64,000 nt of DNA from Chitinophagales bacterium (lineage in GTDB: Bacteria; Bacteroidota; Bacteroidia; Chitinophagales; LD1), in NCBI GenBank assembly GCA_016787045.1, contig JAEUVA010000034.1, positions 105,796 to 169,795 on the forward strand, given 5' to 3'. Under the pieces are notes generated by a model. It ran no database searches. It saw only the letters and a program-made list of their open reading frames with translations, and was not told the origin of the DNA. Shown here piece after piece: positions 25,801 through 32,097 of the stretch (the stretch's first letter is position 1; the number at the start of each line of letters is the position of its first letter). A program made the translations under genes and the position numbers.

Positions 25801-26667
25801 TAAAAAGTAATAGTTCTTATCGCTGTACAGATTTTTTTCATGCAAAAAGGTGGTGCCGTTGTAATACCACTTATCTGGCCCTTCGGCATAAAACAACAGA
25901 TAGTCGCCATCGTCTATGCGATTGTTGCCGTTGTTATCTACCAATTGCGTGGGGTTTTCCAACAAATCATCGGGGCGGGCTACTGCATTTTCATCGGGCA
26001 CCATACCGCCTCCGTTTCCGAAAATGGCCAGCTTGTTGGCAGATATGTTTGCCGGATTTAACCCTAATGTATTTTTCAAAAACGCATAGTCAATTTTGTA
26101 CATGCCATTGCTGTTGACGGCTACTTTATACCAAGTGCCTGAGGCCAATACAGAATTAGCCGCATAAGAAACTGCTTCTCTTTTTTGCGCTAAGGGCTTC
26201 ACTCCTATTTTAAGTGTAAACGATACTAATTTCTCCACTTGTCCGGATGCATTTTTTCGGAACGGCAAAATCTCTATATGAGCAAATGGCTTTTTGCGCT
26301 GTAGAGCCAACTGAGCGTTTACTTCCGCTTCACCATTCACCCACAAGTTGCTTTCGGTGTTTAATGTAACCGGGGCGTAAACCGCATTCAGCAACTGCGC
26401 ACTCACATCGCCAGCCGAGTTGATGGCAATTTCTTCCACATACATGGGTAGCAAAGCTTTTTGCTCTATGTGCGTAGCATTAGTAAAAGTAACCTGCGAA
26501 TACTTTTTTCCGGTGTAATCAAAAAAGTCTTTGGGCTTTTCCTGCCAATCTATTTGGCGGCTGTAGTTCTGTGCATTAACAATTAAAAACGGACTTAGCA
26601 CAACAAGCAGAGCAATAGTGCGTTGGAGGAAAAATCGGTGGTAACCTTGATAAACCATTTGCATCAT
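22804..26667 (-). CDS. porU: T9SS sortase PorU (C25 gingipain-like peptidase)
   Basis: PorU removes the C-terminal signal of T9SS cargo at the cell surface and attaches it to an A-LPS-type anchor. The 1287-residue protein has a signal peptide (ends LIVNAQ), a long N-terminal beta region (about 35-520), and a C25 caspase-like domain (about 545-930). Its catalytic histidine is in NWVGHGGE (His798) and its cysteine in ITATCEFSRFD (Cys831). After an Ig-like region comes a sorting-type C-terminal domain (NYPNPFTTRTSF, then GKGVYVYKVSV, KLVVLR). PorU proteins keep this domain uncleaved. It is directly upstream of porV and diverges from a sprF-like gene. The ATG at 26667 is used; two more ATGs lie within four codons. 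Confidence 0.96.
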   Translation of the reverse strand: MMQMVYQGYHRFFLQRTIALLVVLSPFLIVNAQNYSRQIDWQEKPKDFFDYTGKKYSQVTFTNATHIEQKALLPMYVEEIAINSAGDVSAQLLNAVYAPVTLNTESNLWVNGEAEVNAQLALQRKKPFAHIEILPFRKNASGQVEKLVSFTLKIGVKPLAQKREAVSYAANSVLASGTWYKVAVNSNGMYKIDYAFLKNTLGLNPANISANKLAIFGNGGGMVPDENAVARPDDLLENPTQLVDNNGNNRIDDGDYLLFYAEGPDKWYYNGTTFLHEKNLYSDKNYYFLTTDAGTGKRIQTGDGSGSANTFINTFDDYAFYENETENPLKSGKIWMGDKMSSFDNAKSFSFNFPGLVTSVPVSIKSVAAGTSKFGTTITTTVNGTTLFTHTEGGVGVGNNYPDASKKTLRTAVYNASGDQLNFTYSFNGASGTFGYIDYLEAVCMRNLSMNGNTMEFRSKASVGAGKISQFTLSNANSNIRVWDVSYPSTITQMFGSLNGSQFQFVTPTDELKQFVAFNASATFPTPEFTERVSNQNLHGMGEPDMVIVTYDAFENASNDLANYHRNVTGLSVQVVKVSHIYNEFGSGRKDISAIRDMMRMLYVRAGTDTSLMPRFLLLMGDGSYDPKNRVSGNQEFIPCYESRESDSPLSSYTSDDFYGLLDDNEGGDIGNGAEKLDVAIGRLPVGTEQEAWEVVNKIKNYKNPVADANCVQVADNNSWRNFISFVADDEDNDVHRNSSDFLAENIRAQHPEYNYDKIYLDAYKQVSTAAGARYPDVNTAILNRLNTGTLILNWVGHGGETNWAEERIFNMSEIVKLENKKHPLFITATCEFSRFDLVERTAGEWLVVNGKGGAIASLTTVRLVFSNANDALNSKAFAYMFEQPNGVNYTLGEITSLTKNNVNTSIENTRKFVLLGDPALTLNYPKYNVVTTHVNNTPITQPHDTLKALSKVTIKGEIRDDGGNKLSNFNGTVYPLVYDKVSTLYTLGNDPTSPIKPFKLYRNTLFKGKASVTNGDFSFTFIVPKDIDYQFGQGRISYYADNGNNLDANGYSNDIVVGGSADSFATDANGPQLKIFMNDEKFVFGGMTNASPMLLVKLEDMSGINTVGNGIGHDLTAVLDNATQNKILLNDYYESELDDYQRGAIKYPFSKLTEGRHSLKVKAWDIQNNSSEEYTEFIVTTDAKLALKHVFNYPNPFTTRTSFMFEHNKCCDDLNVSVQIYTVSGKVVKSIQQNIYSEGYRVNEIEWDGKDDYGDPIGKGVYVYKVSVRDSQGNNAHKFEKLVVLR

Positions 26668-26721
26668 TATTTTTGGCGGCTTTTAAAAGCAGGGGGTAAA
26701 CGAGGTGAAATATTGTTTATT

Positions 26722-27774
26722 GTGCAAACATCAGAAAAATTGACTTTGAATCCGAAATACTTCATAACAAGCAGTATTGCACTCTTGTTCTCCATTTTTG
26801 CCATTGCGCAAGATGTAGAGATGAGCCAATATTTCGTATCGCAGTTGCATACCAATCCGGCTATGGCGGGTATATCGTACGGGCCGAGGGTTACGGCTTC
26901 TTACCGCAACCAATGGAGTGCACTGGGCGATGGATTTAATGGCGGATTTACCACCTATATGGCGGGGTTTGATATGCAGATTGCGCCCATGCGCGGGGGC
27001 ATAGGTATGTTGTTTGTGGGCGATCAGATTGCTAACAATCTGTACTCTACATACAAAGTATCGCTCATGTATTCGCAGCAAATAAAAATCAACCGCAAAA
27101 TGGCGGTAAAATTGGGTTTGAGCGGCACTTACATTAACACCCGCATTAAATGGAACGAACTGCTCTGGAGCGATATGATAGACCCCTTTACCGGTTTTTT
27201 TAACAATGTAAATGTACCTAACCCTACAGGCGAAGTACCCCCCGGACACACCTCTATACACCAGGGCGATGTGGGAGCCGGTGCCTTGTTTTTTACAGAA
27301 AAACTGTATGTGGGCTTTGCGGTAAACAACATGACTATGCGCAAAAATTCGTTTAAAGGGGTAGATGAAGCCATGGTGCCCATGCGGTTTGCTACACACT
27401 TTGGCGGAGCATTTCCGCTAAGGCACAAAAAAGAAATGGCATACAATATTTGGCTATCGCCCAACGTTTTGTTTGTGAATCAGGGTAAGGCATTTCAGTT
27501 GCAGGCCACTTTTTTAACAGGTATCAGTTTTGCGTATTTTGGATTAGGTGCCCGCTATGATATTTACAATGCCGATGCAGTGATAGGTCACGTAGGGTTC
27601 AAAAAAGGGAAATTTAGAGTAGGATACAGCTATGATTACACCATTTCAAAATTAATTAACCGCACCGGTGGAACCCACGAACTTACCTTTACGTTTAACT
27701 GGACTGGCGATGACAACTCGCTTAACCCAAGAGCTATGAAAGGATACGTGCCGTGCCCGGATATTTTGAGATAA
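26722..27774 (+). CDS. PorP/SprF family outer-membrane protein next to porU and gldJ
   Basis: The protein (about 350 residues) has a signal sequence ending FAIAQ and the family opening MSQYFVSQLHTNPAMAGISYGP, followed by YRNQWSAL and barrel strands through to GYSYDYTISKL near the end. No ATG fits the signal peptide. I use the in-frame GTG at 26722; a TTG at 26740 is equally possible, and the frame stays open to 26623, overlapping the divergent porU start. Its place between porU-porV and gldJ suggests it may be the core PorP-type subunit rather than a cargo-specific SprF. That is inference from position. Confidence 0.87.
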   Translation: MQTSEKLTLNPKYFITSSIALLFSIFAIAQDVEMSQYFVSQLHTNPAMAGISYGPRVTASYRNQWSALGDGFNGGFTTYMAGFDMQIAPMRGGIGMLFVGDQIANNLYSTYKVSLMYSQQIKINRKMAVKLGLSGTYINTRIKWNELLWSDMIDPFTGFFNNVNVPNPTGEVPPGHTSIHQGDVGAGALFFTEKLYVGFAVNNMTMRKNSFKGVDEAMVPMRFATHFGGAFPLRHKKEMAYNIWLSPNVLFVNQGKAFQLQATFLTGISFAYFGLGARYDIYNADAVIGHVGFKKGKFRVGYSYDYTISKLINRTGGTHELTFTFNWTGDDNSLNPRAMKGYVPCPDILR

Positions 27775-27895
27775 AACAAGCCCGTTTAACAATTCAGCTA
27801 ATTTTTATGAAATGAACTTTTGCTTTTTTATTGAAAAATACTTTTTTAGCAACCTTTATTTAATCAAACCCGGAATAAACTAAACCAATCAAGCA

Positions 27896-29395
27896 ATGAA
27901 GCTTAATCAATTGTATCCGCTTTTGGCCGTTCCGTTCGTTATCGGACTGGCATCATGCGGTAAAGAAAAATCATCTGTAACCGGCTGGAATTACAACGAC
28001 AGCAAAAACGGTGGCTTTGAAGTAGTAAAATACCAAGGGCAAGAAACCGGCCCGGGTTTAGTTTACGTTCAGGGCGGTACTTTTGTAATGGGAAATACCG
28101 AGCAGGATGTAATGTACGAATTTCACAACGTACCGCGCAGAGCAACCGTATCTTCTTACTACATGGATGAAACCGAAATTGCTAATGTACACTACCGTGA
28201 GTACTTGTACTGGATGGTTCGTGTATTTGGTACCGATTTTCCGGATGTGGTTAAAAAAGCATTGCCCGATACCCTGGTATGGCGCGATGAGTTGGCTTAC
28301 AACGAGCCGTATGTAGAGTATTACTTCCGCCACCCGGCTTATGATTTTTATCCGGTAGTGGGTGTAAACTGGCTGCAAGCTAACGACTTTGCCAAATGGC
28401 GCAGCGACCGTGTAAACGAGCGCATACTCATAAACAAAGGTGTATTGGCCGAAAATCCATCGCAAGTGGGTAGCGATAACTTTAACACCGAAGCGTATAT
28501 GATTGGCCAGTACGAAGGTGCTGCCGGCAAACGCCCTATGAAAGACCTGAACCCCAACGGCTCCGGCACCCGCCACGTACGTTTGGAAGATGGTATTACA
28601 CTACCTAACTACCGCTTGCCCACCGAGGCCGAATGGGAATATGCAGCCCTTGGTTTAATTGGTAACCAACCCAATACTGCCGAAGAGCGCATTACCGATC
28701 GCAGAATTTATCCTTGGAATGGTACTTCTACCCGTTACCCTAAGAGTGGTATGTGGCAAGGTGAGTTCCTTGCTAACTTTAAGCGCGGACGTGGTGATAA
28801 CATGGGTATCTCTGGCAAGTTGAATGATAACGCTGATATCACAGCTCCAGTAAAATCGTTTATGCCTAACGACTTTGGCTTGTACAACATGGCCGGTAAC
28901 GTAAACGAATGGGTATTGGATGTTTACCGCCCAATGACCACTATAGATGGTAACGATTTCCGTACTTTCCGTGGCAACGTATTTCAAACAAAAGTACTGG
29001 ATGCCGATGGCAATCCGGTTGAGAAAGACAGTTTGGGTCGCATACAATACCGCGATGTGACGCAAGAAGAAAGCGCCAACCGCAGAAACTACCGCAGAGG
29101 TGATGTGCGCAATTTTATTGATGGTGATGAGGTATCTGCAGTGGATTACAAATACGGTCAGTCATCATTGATAAATGAAGAAAGCCGTGTGTACAAAGGC
29201 GGAAGTTGGAAAGACCGCGCTTACTTCTTATCTCCAGGCACTCGCAGATACTTAGATCAGGCCTTAGCTACTGATGACCTTGGTTTCCGTTGTGCGATGG
29301 ATCGCGTAGGTTCACCATCAGGTAACTACATGAAAGGCGGTAAGGGTGGCAATAACTTCCCTAAAGAGAAAGGAAAAAGAAAGATGAAAGGATAA
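27896..29395 (+). CDS. gldJ: Gliding motility lipoprotein GldJ
   Basis: GldJ is an outer-membrane-associated lipoprotein needed for gliding and for stability of the T9SS ring component GldK in F. johnsoniae. The 499-residue protein has a lipoprotein signal with Cys21 (GLASC). It then has the formylglycine-generating-enzyme-like fold: GLVYVQGGTFVMGN (about 54-67), YYMDETEIANVHYREYL, LPDTLVWRDELAYNE, HPAYDFYPVVGVNW, YRLPTEAEWEYAALG, NMAGNVNEWVLDVYRP and GGSWKDRAYF, closing with LGFRCAMDRVGS. The LPDTLVW and HPAY...PVVGVNW segments are specific to GldJ rather than GldK. The tail is Gly/Lys-rich. Adjacency to porU-porV matches the F. johnsoniae locus, where gldJ, porU and porV are neighbours. Confidence 0.93.
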   Translation: MKLNQLYPLLAVPFVIGLASCGKEKSSVTGWNYNDSKNGGFEVVKYQGQETGPGLVYVQGGTFVMGNTEQDVMYEFHNVPRRATVSSYYMDETEIANVHYREYLYWMVRVFGTDFPDVVKKALPDTLVWRDELAYNEPYVEYYFRHPAYDFYPVVGVNWLQANDFAKWRSDRVNERILINKGVLAENPSQVGSDNFNTEAYMIGQYEGAAGKRPMKDLNPNGSGTRHVRLEDGITLPNYRLPTEAEWEYAALGLIGNQPNTAEERITDRRIYPWNGTSTRYPKSGMWQGEFLANFKRGRGDNMGISGKLNDNADITAPVKSFMPNDFGLYNMAGNVNEWVLDVYRPMTTIDGNDFRTFRGNVFQTKVLDADGNPVEKDSLGRIQYRDVTQEESANRRNYRRGDVRNFIDGDEVSAVDYKYGQSSLINEESRVYKGGSWKDRAYFLSPGTRRYLDQALATDDLGFRCAMDRVGSPSGNYMKGGKGGNNFPKEKGKRKMKG

Positions 29396-29420
29396 TATTT
29401 TTCAAATCTTGATAAATCAA

Positions 29421-29449
29421 AAGCCCCGCAGAATTGTGGGGCTTTTTTT
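29421..29449 (+). terminator. Intrinsic terminator after gldJ
   Basis: A 10-bp stem (29421-29430 with 29435-29444, core AAGCCCC/GGGGCTT, one G-U pair) with a GAAT loop runs directly into seven Ts. It is a strong textbook terminator 26 bp after the gldJ stop. Confidence 0.95.
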
Positions 29450-29557
29450 ATTGCGTTAATGTATTTTTGCATGTAACCAAAATCAGTTTTCATTACTTAT
29501 GATTGGCAACCCTAACGGAAGGCGAATGCAGCACCCATGCATCAAGCGTACGCTTTT

Positions 29558-30010
29558 TCAGTAAACTGAAACTTGAAAAATTTTGTGGCATCTGGTTACG
29601 CACCTACGCATCGGCTTTGCTGTTGAGCATAGGCGACCATCGCGGTCGCTTCGTCTGCCACTTTTTACTCTTCTTTTGTGCGATTTTACATAGAAGATGC
29701 CCCCGCTGTTATGCACCTCACCGTACACATCTGCCGGTGCGGCAATATATACCCGTATGCGTGGCCCATTTACTGATTGGCGCACCGCTCGGTACAAGGT
29801 ACCTCTATCGCGCAGCAGCTTGCGCCCGGCATTGCGGGGTGCTCCGGTTTTGCGGGGTGCCCACTTGCGGCCTTCCCAGCTTTCGTTGTCAAAGTTATCT
29901 TTCACAAAGTTTACGCCCAGGTTGGCAATTAGCGTTGGCAGCCGCTCTATCTGCTGCTTAATGGCGGCTATCTGCTGCTCTCTGCTGGGGCCTATTTTGC
30001 GTTTGGGCAT
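29558..30010 (-). pseudogene. Phage virion morphogenesis protein (Mu gpG-like), probably frameshifted at its end
   Basis: The first ~110 of 150 residues resemble the gpG/tail-completion family: an N-terminal helix (EQQIAAIKQQIERLPTLIANLG), SWEGRKWAPRKT, the segment LLRDRGTLYRAV, and VYGEVHNSGG near 95-104. Family members usually end with HTRR-like and PQRxF motifs. Here the end is an Arg/Cys-rich run (CVTRCHKIFQVSVY), whereas another minus-strand frame nearby reads RNQMPQNFSSF, closer to the expected ending. A small indel near 29600-29660 probably shifted the frame. It follows the gpF-like gene by 62 bp, as in Mu-type phages. It is probably not functional. Confidence 0.65.
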
Positions 30011-30055
30011 TTCTAAATGATTATGTATATTCGCACCGGGTGAGGGTACTGCCTT

Positions 30056-30094
30056 CGCCCTTCGGGGGCGGTTTATCCGCCCCTTTGTTTTTTT
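30056..30094 (+). terminator. Terminator-like hairpin in plus orientation inside the prophage remnant
   Basis: GGGGCGG (30065-30071), a TTTAT loop and CCGCCCC (30077-30083) are followed by TTTGTTTTTTT, which is terminator-like for plus-strand transcription. An overlapping alternative hairpin, CGCCC-TTCG-GGGCG, shares the first arm. The flanking phage genes run on the minus strand, where no T-run follows, and the hairpin overlaps the end of the gpF-like gene. Its role is unclear. Confidence 0.45.
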
Positions 30095-30879
30095 AAAAAA
30101 GCGGCTATCTTTCGTTTAGCTGTGCCACTAATTACCTCGCTTCTCTGTATTTTTAAAACTTTTTGATTGAATAGATATATCACCTCAATCCGTTTGTTCC
30201 ACTCCCAACCTTTATTTTTCCCAAAAGAGCTTTCTAAACCCAAAATAATATCTTTCAGTTTGAATGCGGGATTGATATGTATTGCCACACCGTTTGCCTC
30301 TTGTTTATTGGCTCGCTTCACTTGTGATTGTATGGATGTGCTTGTAAATTTATTGGGCGTTTTAAAATCGCAAACAATGTTGTTGATAGCCACTTCAGGA
30401 TTTTTAACTCCATCAACAAAAGAATGAGGGAGTATTTTTACATTATAGCCCTCATCAACAAATATTTTTCCATACTCCTTGTTAAGCTCCACACCTTCCT
30501 TATCAGCATTGGTATGGACTAATAAGCGTTTTTTATTTCGTGTGTTCTTGTATTCTTCCTTGAATCCATTACGCATATCTTTTGGCATCAACCGCTCACT
30601 GGCTATAAACACTTTCTTTTTTTCTACGTTATCCTTGAGGGTATGGTAGTACGGATGTTTATCGGTAAATGCCTGACCAGCTATACCCACATTGTTTTGA
30701 AAAAAAGGTTTGTTGGGGGCAATTTTACGCCCGCTCAAATCGGTCTCCGCAGCTTCGTCCAGTTGGCGCACATCACAGCGGCAGCCCCAGTCGTTGGGTG
30801 GGTAGTATTGTTTCCAAAAATCATCGTCCCATCTGCGGATGATTCCATTTAAATCGCGGTGCGTTATTCGGGTGCGCAC
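30073..30879 (-). CDS. Truncated Mu gpF-like head protein with CdiA-type nuclease-like C-terminal domain
   Basis: Residues 1-45 match the end of Mu gpF-type minor head proteins: TRITHRDLNG, then YYPPNDWGCRCDVRQL (about 25-40), the conserved cysteine motif. The frame is open to 30912, and the phage-like text ENITFHVV lies before the GTG used here, so the N-terminal head domain is lost. Residues about 95-260 resemble the CdiA C-terminal tRNase-type fold: LLVHTNADKEGVELNKEYG, GYNVKILPHSFVDGVKNPEVAIN, VCDFKTPN, SIQSQVKRANKQEANGVAIHI and RIEVIYLF. Such nuclease domains at the end of phage head proteins are known as polymorphic-toxin-like or PBECR-type fusions. No immunity gene is next to it. The domain call is from pattern recall. 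Confidence 0.68.
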   Translation of the reverse strand: MRTRITHRDLNGIIRRWDDDFWKQYYPPNDWGCRCDVRQLDEAAETDLSGRKIAPNKPFFQNNVGIAGQAFTDKHPYYHTLKDNVEKKKVFIASERLMPKDMRNGFKEEYKNTRNKKRLLVHTNADKEGVELNKEYGKIFVDEGYNVKILPHSFVDGVKNPEVAINNIVCDFKTPNKFTSTSIQSQVKRANKQEANGVAIHINPAFKLKDIILGLESSFGKNKGWEWNKRIEVIYLFNQKVLKIQRSEVISGTAKRKIAAFLKKQRGG

Positions 30880-30955
30880 TACATGGAATGTAATATTTTC
30901 AGGGGTGGACTTCTACAGATACTTTGTTCATCTGCTAAAAATCTACCATAGGTTT

Positions 30956-30978
30956 GAAAAACGAATCTCTAATTCGTT
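30956..30978 (-). terminator. Weak intrinsic terminator for the OmpA lipoprotein gene
   Basis: On the minus strand, AACGAAT, a 5-nt loop and ATTCGTT are followed by TTTTC. The stem is only 7 bp and AT-rich, and the stop codon at 30969-30971 sits in the loop. Confidence 0.45.
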
Positions 30979-31949
30979 GAATTTAGAATATCAAATATTC
31001 CTTTCATATCAGGTGTAAGCACAATATCTATTCTGCGGTTTTTGCTCCGGCCTTCGGGGGTGTCGTTGCTTTCTACCGGAAAAAACTCTCCGCGACCTGC
31101 CGGGGTTACCCGCTTGGCATCTACTTTATTCTCGCCAACCAATAGTTTAGTTACACTACTGGCGCGCATCACGCTCAAATCCCAATTGCTATTTATGGGG
31201 CCGCTGGTAGAAGTTACGTAAGGTTTATTATCGGTGTGGCCTTCTACCATAATCATAATATCTGCTTGTTTGTTAAGTACTTCAGCAATTTTTTTGAGTG
31301 CATCTTTACCGCGTGGCTCCACGGCATAACTGCCGGTAGCAAATAGCAGTTTATCACTCAACGCCACATACACTTTCCCGTCTTTTTCATATACAGTCAA
31401 TTCACCGGCATCGCTGAAACCTTTGAGTGCTTCCAGCATTTTTTTCTTGAGTGCTTGCACGGCTTCATCTTTTTTGGCAATAAGGGTTTCTAAATCGCGC
31501 ACTTTTTTATCACGCTCGTTTAGCTCTGATGCCAGTCGGTTCAGTTCTTCCGCTTTAGTCAATAGCTCTTTTTCTTTTTCGGCCAATTGTTTCATCAGTT
31601 TATCTTTTTCTGAAGCCGATGAGTTGCTGAGTGCCTCTAACTGTTGTTTTACTTTTTCGCAAAGGGCATCGCTTTCGTCTCTAAGCTTGTTAGCTTTCTT
31701 GAGTTTATCTTCTAATGACGCATTAGAGTTTTTCAACTTATCAATTTCGCTACTGAGCAGCGCAATCTGATTTTTTAAATCATCAATCGTGGCATTAGCT
31801 TCGCCCAGTTTGTCTTTGCAGTTATCGCGCTCGTTGCGCATCTTATCGGTAAGAGCTACTTGCTCGTCAAACTTTTTCTTAGACACCAAGCATGATGAAA
31901 GCGACAACAACCCAACAAATGCCAGCAAAGGCATATTCATTCTTTTCAT
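30969..31949 (-). CDS. OmpA-family peptidoglycan-binding lipoprotein with long coiled coil
   Basis: The 326-residue protein has a lipoprotein signal with Cys20 (LSLSSC). A long heptad-rich coiled coil follows (about 25-190, Lys/Glu/Leu-rich), then an OmpA domain (about 205-326) with LLFATGSYAVEP, MVEGHTDNKPY, NWDLSVMRASSVTKLL and TPAGRGEFFP. It probably bridges the outer membrane and peptidoglycan, and resembles Bacteroidota OmpA/MotB-like proteins. The ATG at 31949 gives the lipobox; an upstream in-frame start at 32006 adds 19 non-matching residues. A TAnnTTTG box on the minus strand lies just before this ATG. Confidence 0.9.
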   Translation of the reverse strand: MKRMNMPLLAFVGLLSLSSCLVSKKKFDEQVALTDKMRNERDNCKDKLGEANATIDDLKNQIALLSSEIDKLKNSNASLEDKLKKANKLRDESDALCEKVKQQLEALSNSSASEKDKLMKQLAEKEKELLTKAEELNRLASELNERDKKVRDLETLIAKKDEAVQALKKKMLEALKGFSDAGELTVYEKDGKVYVALSDKLLFATGSYAVEPRGKDALKKIAEVLNKQADIMIMVEGHTDNKPYVTSTSGPINSNWDLSVMRASSVTKLLVGENKVDAKRVTPAGRGEFFPVESNDTPEGRSKNRRIDIVLTPDMKGIFDILNSTN

Positions 31950-31964
31950 AGAAAATATTTGTGC

Positions 31965-31972
31965 CAAAAGTA
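31965..31972 (-). promoter_or_regulatory. Candidate -7 box (TAnnTTTG) for the OmpA lipoprotein gene
   Basis: On the minus strand TACTTTTG matches the -7 consensus exactly and lies 15 bp before the ATG at 31949. The position supports that ATG over the upstream one. No clear -33 element is seen. Confidence 0.45.
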
Positions 31973-32097
31973 CAGCAATGCGCAACGGCAGAGGGCTGTT
32001 ATCCAACTATATAATTGTGGAAGTATGATTTATTGCACATTGTTGTTTTGATTGAACAAAACTATGGTTAGATTAGATACCCGAAAAAGCACTTAGC

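Larger units (their letters stand above)
29470..30912 (-). mobile_element. Remnant of a Mu-like prophage (gpF-gpG region)
   Basis: Two adjacent minus-strand genes match the Mu gpF and gpG order: a truncated head morphogenesis protein, then a virion morphogenesis protein. No transposase, portal, protease or tail genes are present on either side. Host genes resume at the gldJ terminator on the left and the OmpA lipoprotein on the right. The boundaries are approximate: gpF similarity stops where the frame closes at 30913, and no flanking direct repeat was seen. Confidence 0.72.

Noticed and set aside
26731..27399. 222-residue minus-strand frame inside the sprF-like gene
   Set aside because: The composition is His/Arg/Tyr-rich with no domain, and it lies fully opposite a conserved PorP/SprF gene.
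28058..28576. 172-residue minus-strand frame inside gldJ
   Set aside because: It is opposite strongly conserved GldJ motifs and has no family match or signal.
29503..29961. 152-residue plus-strand frame over the gpG-like gene
   Set aside because: It is Cys/Arg/His-rich without a domain, while the minus strand has the gpG family pattern.
29396..30968. An intact integrated phage or an att site pair
   Set aside because: Only two phage genes remain, with no integrase or transposase and no direct repeat at the edges that I could see.
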